Source: Orthonyx spaldingii
Lineage: Eukaryota; Chordata; Aves; Passeriformes; Orthonychidae
Length of the DNA: 64,000 bases
Direction of reading: 5' to 3'
Assembly: GCA_013397795.1 (NCBI GenBank)
Contig: VZTJ01003250.1
Span: 248,001 to 312,000 of the forward strand
Shown here: positions 51,901-63,002 of the stretch, in pieces
Layout of the letters: each line of letters starts with the position of its first letter
How positions within the stretch are numbered: position 1 is the stretch's first letter
Program-made: the position numbers and the translations under genes
The notes under the pieces: model-generated
Databases searched by the model: none
Seen by the model: the letters and a program-made list of their open reading frames with translations, nothing else
What the model was told of the DNA's origin: nothing

Positions 51901-52904
51901 TTAAAGTAATTATGTTTTATATTCTTGGCAATGCATAGCAAAATGCATAGTGATAGAGACATAATAGGATACAATGTTTTAAATGATTCAGAGGTTCTCA
52001 AAAACAAAATCAGATGAGTTCAAAATTAGTTATACATGTTTTATGGTACTAAAGATCACATTTTCAAAGGAATTTGCTGGATTTTACATTCTGTTATACT
52101 TCTTTCTATAAATTGTAATCTTCGTTTGTGATTTGAGACTGAAGAAATTATACATAGCATTTTTACTTCAATGAACTTCTCTGTGCTTCCATTTTTTGAC
52201 CAATTGCCCTTCCCTTGGTAGTATTACTATTCCAGCAACAATTCCTTTTTCAAAATAATCAGTACAGAAATAAAGCAGAATAGTACCTTTAGTCTCAATT
52301 TCCTTGACAGTTCTCTGCCTTTCCTTTTAACTTCTGAGTACTTTAAACCACATCAGTAAACATTAAAAAATAAATACTGAATTTTTAAGTTATGCTTCTT
52401 ATGTACGGATGAAGTCTGTTTAGAGAAACATTTTGCCTCCTTTTTGGGTGATATGGAAATCTAATAGCTCATTTTTGCTGTTAATGATTATGAAATAACT
52501 TTCAATGAAAGAACAGTGTTGCTCTAAATTTTTAAGTGCTTGTTCCAAAGAGTGAAAGAATTAGACCTGCTCAATGAAACAGCTACACAAATCATTTAGC
52601 ACTGATGAAACAACAGCAAATGTTTAATCCAGTGTCATCTGTAAAGCATTTTTTGAATTTTTCCAGTAAATATTTAACTGAATTAGTCAAGCAAAAATAA
52701 ATCTAACACACCACCTCCTAATGTCAATTAGAAGCAGTTTGCATAACTATTTTCTCTTTGAAGATTAGATTGACTACATATCGCAATGTTCAAGAAATCC
52801 ACACATTGTCAAAGACCCAGTTATAGTCATCTAAAGAACTATGAAAAATGTTAACTGATTCTAATAACCGGTAAAAATCATAATTGCTTGTAAGTCAATA
52901 AAGT
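51901..52904. other. AT-rich stretch, no gene seen
   Basis: No coding sequence, RNA gene or recognised repeat. Confidence 0.5.
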
Positions 52905-53062
52905 AGTGAATGCTCCACCCCCGGAAATATTCAAGGCCAGGGTGTATGGGGCCTTGAGCAAGCTGATCTAGTGGGTGGCATCTTTGCCCATGGTGGGACA
53001 TTTAGAATTAGATGATCTTTATGGCGCCTTCCAACTCAAGCCTTTCTATGATTCTGTGAAAA
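52905..53062 (+). mobile_element. CR1 LINE 3' end with tail
   Basis: Blocks in order: 'ccggaaatattcaaggccag', 'ggtgtatggggccttgagca', 'agctgatctagtgggtggca', 'agaattagatgatctttatg', 'ccttccaactcaagcctttc', and the tail 'tctatgattctgtga'. About 155 bases are left of the element, 5'-truncated. Confidence 0.92.
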
Positions 53063-53597
53063 TTAGACAGAAAAAATCAAAGAAAATATTATTAAGACTC
53101 AATTATACAAACTTTTATGTGATCCTAAAAACTAAAAAGGAACTATGTAAAATCCATAATTATGTAAGTTCAAGGCCTACCACAAAGTAAAGTGTCAATG
53201 AAATTCAATAGCCTTTATAAACATTACAGCAAAATTACATAAATTCCAATTAGACACCCAAAGCTCATCACAATTACAGCAGAGTAAAAACAGAGGAAGG
53301 ATTGGATATTGCCTAATAGCTTAAATTTGAAAATTTTAATTTGGGAATTTAAATTTAGGTCCTTCATGTGCATACTGAAATGTATGTAACACATAACACT
53401 AAAAGATGAGCCATTATAACTCTTTCCTACTCTTTCATCACCAAATGTAGAATATACACCAATGTTCACCAAGGAAAAGAAAAATACTTCCAAGATATGT
53501 CAGTCCAGCAACTGAAAACATGACACTAATATTCATGGTACCATGTAAACCACATAGAACTAATTTTTTATCATAGAGGAAAAATACGCTCAGGCAC

Positions 53598-53722
53598 ATG
53601 GTGTGACTCTTGGGGATGGTCCTGTGCAGGGACAGGAGCTGGACTCGATGATTCTTGTGGACACATTTCAACTCAGAATATTCTGTGATTGTGTGATTTT
53701 TTGGTTATGCGATTCTATGAAG
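53598..53722 (+). mobile_element. CR1 LINE 3' end with tail, cut off by an LTR
   Basis: Shows 'gagctggactcgatgattct', 'catttcaactcagaatattc' and repeated tail units (attctgtgattgtgtgattt ... gcgattctatga). The tail ends immediately before the target-site copy of the LTR at 53729, so the LTR inserted at or beside the CR1 tail and is the younger of the two. Confidence 0.9.
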
Positions 53723-53723
53723 A

Positions 53724-53728
53724 CTGGT
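53724..53728 (+). repeat. Left target-site duplication CTGGT
   Basis: CTGGT lies directly before the TG of the LTR and is repeated exactly at 55330-55334 directly after its terminal CA. Five-base duplications are usual for ERVL/ERV1-type integrases. Confidence 0.92.
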
Positions 53729-55329
53729 TGTCGTGGGTTTACCCAGGAAGGGTCAGTCTTTCAAGTGACTTATTGTGCAGGAAGTAGTGCACCTTGCTTC
53801 CTGGGAAACAGAGCCAGTGACCAGCTAGTTTTGAGTATTGATGGGTGTATAATCCAATTAAAAGTTGTTCCGCCTCCAGGGAAAAAACTATATTTAAGAG
53901 AGATACACCTGAGAAAAAACCCTCTTTTCCTGTCCTGTTGCTGCGAGAGAAGCAAGTCCTGTGCTTCTCTCTCTGGTAAGGCTGGGCCCTTGCCCTTTCC
54001 CCCCCCCTCCCCTCCTCAGAGCGGGGAGGAGGGGGAGGTTTGGAAGGAAGTTTGCAGCACCAGTGCAGCTGAACGTGGGGGAGGACCCGGCCTGAGATCT
54101 CCGGCTGCTGGGCAAAACATTTTAACTACAGCGGGCAGTGCCGGGCCGGCTCCCTCCGGGCCGGCTCCCTCCAGGCCGGGTCAACTTCGCAGAGCCCAGC
54201 CCTTGCTCTGGGCCGGGCAGAGGCCAGGCCGGCTCCCCCCAGGCCGGGCCAGCTTCGCAGAGCGAGGCTATTGAGACTCTTAACTGCTTCTGCAGCCCGG
54301 CTCAGACTTTTTAAACAACCCGGGAAAAATCATGGGACTGTCGCAGAGGCCCGAGAAAGAAATTAACCCTTTCGTTACCCAGATAAAACTTGCAGAAACT
54401 GATCTGCTCTTGCACAGATAGAAGAAGAGTGAGGACACTTACAAAAACACAGCATAGAGACTCAAAGTCAGTGAGAGAAGCAGAGCTGAAGCTTAGAGGG
54501 AAGGAGCATGAGGAGTGCTACAAAGTAAAAGCTGAAAATTCTTCTGTGAAACCATGATTGAGACCAAGCTAAAATATTCCCTGTAATATATGACAAATGG
54601 TCTAAGGGGGGATGTGACGTTCTACCTGCAGCCAGTGCAGCCAGTGAATCAAGGCACCTGTGTGAAGATAAGTAGATATTGAAGTAATTGCAGCCTGATG
54701 AGAAATTTGAGCAGAGAAGAGAAGAAGCTGTAATCCAGATCCCTTGCCCCGGGGAATGGTCAAAGGAAATTTACATTGCCAGTCATAGAAGAAGGGGATT
54801 TCTTTGCGGCAGTAGTAGAACAACTCATCCTTAAAAAAACACCCCATGAACTGTCATAACCCACCGTAGTAGCAGTGGGAAAGCTACTGGTGTGGGAGGG
54901 ACGTTCCACAACAAGCAGAAATCTTTTTCTCCTGGGCGGCTGCTAGTTGTGAGGCTGAAAATCATAAAAACTGTATTTCTTGTGAAGAAGTCAACATGGT
55001 AAAGCAGGAGAAAACTCCTCTCCCTAAATGACTAAAGAAAAACTAATTTAGAAGTGGTAAACTGACTGAAAGTCAAAGTGTTGTTTTTTTGTATTGTCAT
55101 TGAAAAAATAGAGAGGTGGGAAGAGCAAAAGTGTTCTGACGGGTTTGTTCTAGTTCTTAATTTTTTTCCTTCCTTTTAAGTCTGTTAATAAACTTTCTTT
55201 ATATTCTTTAAAGTTTGAACCTGCTTTACCTACTCCTAATCCTTATCTCACAGCAAAATTAAATAAAATCTGGTAAGTGTGCTGGCATTTAGCCAAAAAA
55301 ACTCAAGTGAACGAACTCAAACCACTACA
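53729..55329 (+). mobile_element. Complete solo LTR, 1601 bp, ERVL-like
   Basis: Starts TGTCGTGG and ends CCACTACA, near-perfect inverted termini with TG...CA ends, flanked by an exact CTGGT duplication. A TATA-like TATATTTAAG sits at 53889-53898 and an AATAAA at 55187-55192, fixing plus orientation and implying an unusually long R region of about 1.2 kb. A splice-donor match, CTCTG|GTAAGG, lies shortly after the expected transcription start (GT at 53976). Between about 53990 and 54330 it is CpG- and GC-rich, with a C-run, a G-run and internal duplications. No gag, pol or env sequence and no second LTR are present, so recombination between two LTRs has removed the provirus. Retained CpGs and an exact duplication suggest a relatively young insertion. 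The plus frame of 223 codons (53603-54274) runs across the CR1/LTR junction and is not a gene. Confidence 0.93.
54143..54172 (+). repeat. 15-bp exact tandem duplication inside the LTR
   Basis: GGGCCGGCTCCCTCC occurs twice head to tail (54143-54157, 54158-54172). It overlaps a larger 68-bp period repeat: the 37 bases at 54159-54195 recur at 54227-54263 with a few mismatches (shared end cttcgcagagc). Such GC-rich modules vary in copy number between LTR subfamilies. Confidence 0.88.
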
Positions 55330-55334
55330 CTGGT
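55330..55334 (+). repeat. Right target-site duplication CTGGT
   Basis: Exact copy of 53724-53728, directly following the CA end of the LTR. Confidence 0.92.
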
Positions 55335-58300
55335 AAATAATTATCATTTGTATTGTAAATAATTTGAATACTTTCTTTTTATAAGAATTAATATGGATGA
55401 AATGTGCATGATGCAGTTGGTGAGTCAATGTTGAAACATACTGTATCCAGGGCTTTCTGACTCTATAGACCTGGTTTGTAAGAAGAGCTTACAGATATTG
55501 TGTAAAGCTAGGTTTTGTGTGGGATCAAGGACCAGTTAGAATTTTTCAAGGTTTAAATCAAAACACTACTGAATTCCAAATGAATTTGATGAATTTTACA
55601 TTTGAATATTACATGGAGGGTAGTAAACGTTGGGGCAAGATTTAAGAGTATACAATCCTATTTTTTCAGCACACATAATATGACTTTTTTCCTAATGTGT
55701 GTTTGCATTTGACAAGCAGGTACTATTTAAAATTATAGAAGACAATAAAAACAGCTTTACTGGATGAGTAACATTATGACAGTTTCTGGGAGAGTCAATT
55801 TTTAGCAAGTTTTTACAAAAACTGATTTAAAACATGGGCTTTTTTTTTTCTTGCTGTTCCTGCAGGTGATTTCTGCAGAATATCTACTGATTTTCTTTCA
55901 AAATGTTATTGAACCACCAGGGTTATTTGTTATGTTTTCATTTACTGTAGTGTCATTTTATTTCACCATTGTCATGTGCATAATAGGCAATCAGGGCTGA
56001 AACTTTTCAAAATTGCAGTCCTCTAGATGTTACAATTAAATCAATTACACACCCAGAATAAACAGTTTTAATCACATCAAACATTTCTGCTATATTATAC
56101 TACTCAATTCTGTTATGATGGAAATCTAAAGCCCATAGAACACTTCAAGAAAAAATACTACCATTTGTACAAAACTCCCGCTTAGCCTGATTAATAAACT
56201 GAAGTTCAGAAAATGATGTGCGTGAAAACAGCTGTTCTTGCCAATAATGACATTTTATTTTCAATTTTAGAACTAACGCTGTGTCAATCTAAACAATACT
56301 TAAGTACATTATGTAAGTATACCAACAGTGACACGACATAAAACAAAATGTACCACATCCAGGAAGAATCAAAAGTAAACAGTGCTGAGAGGAAGGCAAT
56401 TGTAGCTGTGTAGCAGCTGGTGATGAACCATTGCCATTAGGAAGAGGAATGTGAGGAATTGCAGAAGAGTGCTGCCTAAATATGCCATGCAGATGTCCTG
56501 AAAGGTATAACAGAAATTGTGTATAATCCAGTGTAATAGCTTTACAGTAGCAGTATCTTATACATGGGCAGGCACAGCTAGCAGAACAGCTTTGCTAAAA
56601 AAAGGTAAATTTGACAAAAACCCATTCATTGTCTATAATATGATATTCTTACAGCTTCACCTTATCCATACAGGTGACTATGCATAGGTATCACTGAATT
56701 ACACTGGTTGCTTTCAAAAACATAGCTCCAGAAATATAATGCTTAAGATTACATGCTTCTTCCCACCCCACCTCCCCCCCTTAATCTGTGATCTGTAATA
56801 GTAACACCAATGACAGGCACTTATACTAAGCAGCAGTGAAATTGTCAAAATAATTCCTTCTTTTATTTAAAGATCATGGTGAACACTGAGATTTCCAGTT
56901 TGGGAAATATTCCAAAACATATTGGCAAACTGAAACTCTTCATGTATTTATATAATGGAAGTTGTCCTTCTTTTTTCACTTCTTATAAATGTGCATGTGT
57001 GAGCAGAATTCAGGCAAACTGAACAGGATTCTTTCTTGTATCTTTTGAACCCAAAAGCTACAAAGATACAAAAAACACTTGGTAATTGTTAGAGACAAAG
57101 AGAATTTTGTGTCACCAGGATGTCTGTAACAGATGAATTTAGTTGTGTACTTCTCAAGTTTAAGAAGAATTCGGATAGCAGGGTTGTCCATCCACAAATA
57201 TACAGATCAGAGACCATGGAGAAGAAACTCAAGGAAGCAGCAGTTAACTGTTATATATATCCAATTAAATGCTCAGACTCTGCTAATGCAAAATGGAAGA
57301 CTTTGGAGGTGCACAGTGTCCAGTTGGAAAAGAACACCAGTCGCATTTTACCCTCTGGTAGACTATGCTGTGCCTAAGTATAGTTTCAATTTAGCTAAAC
57401 TGAAAACTATGAAAAATGAATAACACTATCATACTTTCCTTCACATCTTCAGACATTGAAAAGACAGGGATATCCTAGAACATATTCAGTTTACAAGCTG
57501 AAACCCTCCCAATATGTATAATAGTGCTTATGTTTTCTAGCATTTTAGATATTATTAACAATTATATACCTAAGTGCAAAACAAGGAAAGGAAAAATAAT
57601 CCTGAACCTTCAAAAATTGCTTTGCTTTCTTTACCAGGAAACTATGTGAACAGATGCTAATGCAGTTTACCAAAAGAAGTGTAGTCCAGTATTATAACAC
57701 CAAGGCAGGAATACTAAAATTGACAAAGCACTTGAGCCCTGCACTGGGAACAAACCTACTTCTCTATACCTAATTCTTTCAACCGTGTTCCTGACCATCT
57801 TCTCATATGTATATGTCACGGGGTGTATCAAAAACGGATTCCCTCATTTGTCTTCCACAGGTGTAGAAATTTGTAAGACTGTCCCTGTCAATACCTCCTT
57901 CAGAGTAACTAGCAGTGTCTATATATAAACTCCTGTGGCTGGCATTTATTTCTTGCCAACTGCAGCCAGTAAACCTTCTGATGGATATCCACAGTTCAGG
58001 CTTCAGTACTAACACTTGCTAAGAAATGTCACTATCTTTCTGGATGGACTTCTTGTGAATCAATATTTTAAAGTACAAAAGATTTCAAGTTTGAGATTAA
58101 ATACATTATTTGTTTATTTCTAAGAGACACCAATGGATTGAGGAACTAACGTTTTCATAAAATGGTGCTTGTCGGTATCATTCACCTTTTATAAAGGGTC
58201 ATAATTTTCTTTAAGTTGTGTTTTGGACTTTTATTTTCATACTTTTGTATGGTTTCCCAACTTTAAATCTGGGCAAAGTTATTTCTTGTGGGATTTTTTT

Positions 58301-58336
58301 AGGCCTGTTTCATTATGTGATGTCTATTTAACCTAA
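55335..58336. other. AT-rich stretch between two LTRs, no gene confirmed
   Basis: No retroviral internal sequence is present, so the two LTRs on either side do not form one provirus. Two unrecognised frames (57120-57377 plus, 57803-58015 minus) have fairly balanced composition but no good splice or start context. Confidence 0.5.
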
Positions 58337-59371
58337 TGTATTGGGTTTGTATGGCCAGGTCTTGGTAGAGGAGGGAGCTACAGGAATGGCTTCTGTGAGA
58401 TGCTCCCTGAAGCTTCCCCATGTCCAGCAGAGCCAATCCCAGGGGGCTCCAAGACGGACCTGCTGCTGGCCATAGCTGGGCCAATTAGAAATGGTGGTAA
58501 TGCCTCAGTAATAACATATTTAAGAAGAAGGGAAAAAAAAGTTATTGTGCAGATGTCATTGCGTCCAGAGAAGGGTGAGGTAAGAATATGGGAAATGAAC
58601 AGCTCTGTAAACACCAAGGTCAGTGCAGAAGGTGCCCCAGGCACTGCAGCTGAGATTCCCCTGGAGCCTGTGGTGAAAACCATGGTGAGGCAGCTGTGCC
58701 CTGCAGCCTGTGGAGGACCATGGGGATGCAGAGATCCACTTACAGCCCATGGAAGAGACCTGGACCAGAGCAGGTGGATGCCTGAGAGGAGGCTGTGACC
58801 CCATGGGAGCCCTGTGCTGAAACAGGCTCCTGATAGGAACCTGCAGACCTATGGAGAGAGGATTCTACACTGGAGACACAGGCCGTGACCTGAAGGACTG
58901 CACGTGACACATTGCAGCAGTTTGCAGAGAACTGCGGGATGGACTCATGTTGGAGAAGTCCATGGAGGACTGTCTTCCGTGGGAAGGATCCCACACTACA
59001 CTAGAGCAGGCAAAGGACTCCTTTCCCTGAGAAGTGGCAGAAACAACTGACCATAACTTCCATTCCCTGTCTCCCTGTGCCGCTGGTGAAGGAGGTAAAT
59101 CTGGGAAGGAGGGAGCACTGGGGGAAGGTGTTTTTAAGGTCTGTTTTTACTTCTCATAACCCTGCTCTTTGTTAGTAATAAATTCAATTAGTATCTCTAA
59201 AACTCAAGTCTGTTTTGCCCGTGACAGTAATCAGTGAATGATCTCTCTCCCAGTCCTTATCTCAAACCATGAACCCTTTTTTATATTCTCTTTCTCCTGT
59301 ACAGTTGTGAAGGCAAGTGATAGAGTGGTTTTGGTGGGTGTCTGGCATCCAGCCAGGGTCAACCCACTACA
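58337..59371 (+). mobile_element. Complete solo LTR, 1035 bp, ERVL-like
   Basis: Starts TGTATTGGG and ends CCCACTACA, which are inverted complements at 8 of 9 positions. A TATA-like CATATTTAAG lies at 58515-58524 and AATAAA at 59177-59182, giving plus orientation and an R region of roughly 640 bases. The middle is built of diverged modules of the type 'cctgcagcccatggag...ctggagcagg', which explains overlapping open frames on both strands (58378-58994). Flanks are CCTAA on the left (58332-58336) and CCTAT on the right (59372-59376), a five-base duplication with one mismatch, consistent with an old insertion. No internal viral genes or partner LTR adjoin it. The truncated copy at 35311-35997 belongs to the same family in the opposite orientation. 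I associate this family with LTRs widespread in neoavian genomes. Confidence 0.92.
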
Positions 59372-62300
59372 CCTATGTACCCTTCTAAATTCTAGGAGTT
59401 ATTTCTGTAAAACTTTCTGGCAGTTTTTTTCTTTACTGTAATTTCCAGAAGGATACAGAATACTATTCTGCAGTATCTGTGGTATTGGTTGTTTTACACC
59501 TCAGGATGAAAAATAAACCCAATGTCTCTTTAATTATTTCATTGATTTTTTAAATAATTTCATTCCGTGTTGTTAACCAAACAGATTACTGCAGGTAATT
59601 ATGCCACATCTTAGATGGATTTTCATAGATGCCATCATTCTTAGATGGACCACATTGAAGGGTAAAAGTATCAGAATAATATAGAGGAGAATGTAGAGTA
59701 TAAAACTGTAGATATGAATTACACACTACTTCATAGTCTAAGGGAAGGCAACTGCACTGTAACTCTTACACCTTAGAGACATATTCAGCTCATACTTCCT
59801 TCCTTAATAAGAAAGAGGGCTTAGGTTGAAATATTACTGTGTAGTTTCCAGAATAGATGGATAAACTGATCCTATTCTATGTAAGATATATTTAAACATG
59901 CCAATTATATTGCTCTCTGAAAAAACCTCTCTTCCAAGGGAAAAACGAAATTTCCAGCAGTGTCATTTATACATTGCCTTTGGCCCAAACATTTATTCTA
60001 TTTAACAATGCCCTGCAGCTTAATGTCCTTGTTCTTGCCAGGATGCCACTCTTCCCAATGAAATATATTTTTTAAAACTCTTTTGGCTACCTTAATTCCC
60101 TATTCTCTTATTTTTCCTATTAAAGGCAAAAATGTAAGAACAATTGCGCCCAAGATCTTAGAAGTTCTTTGGAGTTTGCAGACAATGAAATGTGTCAGGT
60201 TCCTTTCTCTTCACTTTCTACACTCATCATTCACCAACAACCACTACAATAAAAAAGGAATAATGCAATAACTACTCTCAGTGACACACTTGCAACTAAT
60301 GTTAAAATTCCCAATAACTTATACAGGTATTTTGAAAGACACAAAGTCAACTTTGTCATTTACAGAGATACATTATCTGGAAAAAAAATTATATCTTTAA
60401 AAGCATTTCTACTTATAGAAGCAAGACTGAAATGAAACACAACTGCCAAATAACTACTAGGTTTTGAACAGAAAAAAAGGCTTATATGGTAGTGATAAAG
60501 TGAAAATTCTCCTAAACTGAATTTTCCCCTTAGAGAGTGTAAATCTTGTATAAAATCCAGTGGGAGTGGGACATGTATATGAGAGCAAAGAATTTACCCC
60601 CTGTGCTTGTATAATAGAAAATTAAGATGGTTAAAAATGGCACCCAAAAGATGAATGAATTTCCAAGGAAATAAATTAGGTTTGAAATTACTATTGGAAC
60701 ATATGCATTATACAAAAGATCATGAAATCCATTTCATCTGACATATTGTACAATGAGCTACAAGAACATTTGCAACTGATAGAAGCATGTAAGATCTCAT
60801 GTATTATTCCTACAATAAAGATTACACCATAGAAGCCAGATATTACACCTCCTATTGTGACCTACCAACCTGAAGGTCATGAACCAGGGATATGACTTGA
60901 GCACCCTGGTCAAGATTTTGAGTTATACTGTGCACCACAGGAGTTAAGAGCCTGTTTCATATCCTATGCACGTCTACTTACCTGCAGTAACTTTGTCATA
61001 CAAAGTATAATGAAGAAAAGGAATTAGAACACACATTTGGAAAAACTGAGCAGAAAAATACATCATATAAGGCAGAAGTCATCTTCTACAAGAATTTTAC
61101 AACTGTGGGGATAAAATAGCCCAGATTTAAATGACTGTATGTTTTCTTAAAGATCCCAAAGGAAAGCAACATATGGATGCTCTATGTTTAACATAATGAA
61201 AAACAAACGCTCAAACCCCACAAAATTCCATTTAAAAAATCTGAAAACTGCACTCAGAATCAAAAGCAATATGTCCAAGAAAATACAGACCTGTCATGAG
61301 CATGCTCTTCTATCCAGAATTAATAAATCTGCAAGATGAAAGCAACCTTTAGGAAGATTTTTAAAGTGCAAGGAAAGAAATCATAAATATATTTTCCACA
61401 TTTTTGCAGAAAGCATGTACTTGAAAAGGATAGTTTTCAGTCAGATGGAGAAAATGCTGATGAAAACAAGAGGAAGATTGTGCGGGATATAACCTCACAA
61501 TGTCTGCAATCTCTTTGTACACATTATTAGTTTGAATTCAGGACAGAGCAACAGCTGCCCTGTTTGTTTCTCTTTGGTTGCAGTCCATTTCTTCCAACGT
61601 AGTGAAGTCTGGAGGTACGATTTTTGAATACAGCTGAGTGGACACAAAGCCCAAAAGCCTGAGGAATGCACCATTCTTGGCAGTGACCCTGCAGCCATCC
61701 CAGCAGAGCAGCCTTGGCACTTCCCACTGGCACACCAGAGCAGTTATTGCTTTTTCCAGCCAGAAATTTTAAAAAAATTTGTCCAGTGCACCACACATTT
61801 GCTGAGCCCTTAGGAGTCATCATTTCTATTAGAATTACTGTAAAACAACTAAAAGTAACAAGGTTCAAAAAGTGTTTGAAAACATATATCCACCACCTCA
61901 GAAAAACATCAAACTTATGTTTAAATCCATTTCTATTAAAAAAAAATTGATTTAGTGGGATTTATATGTATATTTAAAGTTGAATATGAAATAAGTACAA
62001 AAAGTACAAAAGATAAATATGAAATAAAAACAAAGTATAGAAGTACTTTGTAAAACTTATATTGCTACTTTGGGACCCTGGCTCCTGGTGGGCTTTTCTG
62101 GGGCTTAAAGCAGACCTGGCAGCAGCCATTCTAGGACTAGGGATGTACACTCTTTTAAGCAAAAGGGCTCTATGGCGCAGCTGAGGATTTGTACTTCAAA
62201 GCTGCCTTTAGGGCCAGACCCTGCATCAGAAACTCTATCAATCCTTTACAAAGCTGCAAAACTACTGACACGTGTCTAAATTTCTTCATGTTCAAGTACT

Positions 62301-62460
62301 CAGTTACTCCAATGGAGCAGAGGATACATTAAAAATGTCTTTGCAGTCTCCTCTGAGCCAGGCACATGCAGTTGGAAAAAATCTCATTTTCTCACTACTG
62401 AATGTCTTTGTAGGGTAAGGACAGATGGACTTCTTCGAAAACCTTCAGAATCCTCCAGTA
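59372..62460. other. AT-rich stretch, no gene confirmed
   Basis: A GC-raised part at about 61530-61740 has overlapping minus-strand frames (113, 67 and 65 codons), none recognised; three frames open on one strand indicates composition rather than coding. No known repeat is recognised. Confidence 0.45.
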
Positions 62461-62466
62461 TTAATA
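62461..62466 (+). repeat. Left target-site duplication TTAATA
   Basis: TTAATA directly precedes the TG of the LTR at 62467 and is repeated exactly at 62884-62889 after its terminal CA. A six-base duplication is typical of ERVK-type and alpharetrovirus-like integrases. Confidence 0.85.
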
Positions 62467-62883
62467 TGTAGCAGTGTGCAGGCCACTAGGGATCCCCTGG
62501 TGGCCTGGCCACTCACAGCACTGCTTTCCACCTGTCGCTCCCCTGTTCACCCAGGACTGGCCAGATGTCACGGGCCAGTCATTTGTCTATTGGCTTGTCT
62601 CTCGCCTTGCCCTCCACTGACAGAGGGCATAAAAGACCTGGGCGAGAGGTGGGCTCGGCCAGTCTTGCCAGGTTCTCCCCAACACAGATTGTTCTATGCG
62701 TGACCCTTTTCCCTCCATGAGGGAGAATAAAGGAACGCTGATATAAACGCAACTGGTCCGTCTGTTTCTACCAGCGAGCAGCTGCCGCCGTTCAGCCCAG
62801 GATCAGAGCTCCTGGGATAAGGAGCTACTGAAGGCTGGATTCGGTGGCCCGAAGGAGCCAATAGACGAAACACCAAAGGTACA
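62467..62883 (+). mobile_element. Complete solo LTR, 417 bp, ERVK/alpharetrovirus-like
   Basis: Begins TGTAGCAG and ends AAGGTACA (TGTA/TACA inverted ends), flanked by an exact six-base duplication TTAATA. A TATA box CATAAAAG at 62628-62635 and a polyadenylation signal AATAAA at 62726-62731 lie about 100 bases apart, giving a compact U3-R-U5 layout in plus orientation with a U5 of roughly 135 bases. Its GC content and structure are unlike the two long ERVL-like LTRs nearby, so it belongs to a different retroviral lineage. There is no internal coding region or second LTR, meaning the provirus has been lost by recombination. The 92-codon frame at 62425-62703 starts outside the LTR and is accidental. 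Confidence 0.9.
62628..62635 (+). promoter_or_regulatory. TATA box of the 417-bp LTR
   Basis: CATAAAAG lies at the expected place for U3, about 160 bases from the LTR start and about 95 bases before AATAAA. It could still act as a cryptic promoter reading rightward into 63 kb. Confidence 0.7.
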
Positions 62884-62889
62884 TTAATA
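62884..62889 (+). repeat. Right target-site duplication TTAATA
   Basis: Exact copy of 62461-62466 after the CA end of the LTR. Confidence 0.85.
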
Positions 62890-63002
62890 TATTGCTCTGG
62901 TGAAATCATAAGAGGCATGAATATCAAACATGCATGTTACACATTTAAAGTCTCCACTACAAGATGGACTAGCATGTACTTTTTGATGCTATTTATATTT
63001 GT

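Noticed and set aside
54000..54040. Canonical four-run G-quadruplex in the LTR
   Set aside because: Only two clear runs of three or more G are present; a C-run/G-run fold-back is possible but not a canonical quadruplex.
53603..54274. 223-codon plus-strand frame
   Set aside because: Runs from CR1 3' sequence across the target site into the LTR; its length is due to GC-rich LTR sequence.
57803..58015. 70-codon minus-strand frame with balanced composition
   Set aside because: Weak acceptor-like sequence only; it would have to be a terminal exon and has no supporting poly(A) context.
58378..58994. Frames of 82-132 codons on both strands
   Set aside because: Inside the solo LTR at 58337-59371; produced by its repeated GC-rich modules.
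53724..59376. A single provirus bounded by the LTRs at 53729 and 58337
   Set aside because: The two LTRs differ in sequence and length, each has its own target-site flanks, and no gag/pol/env sequence lies between them.
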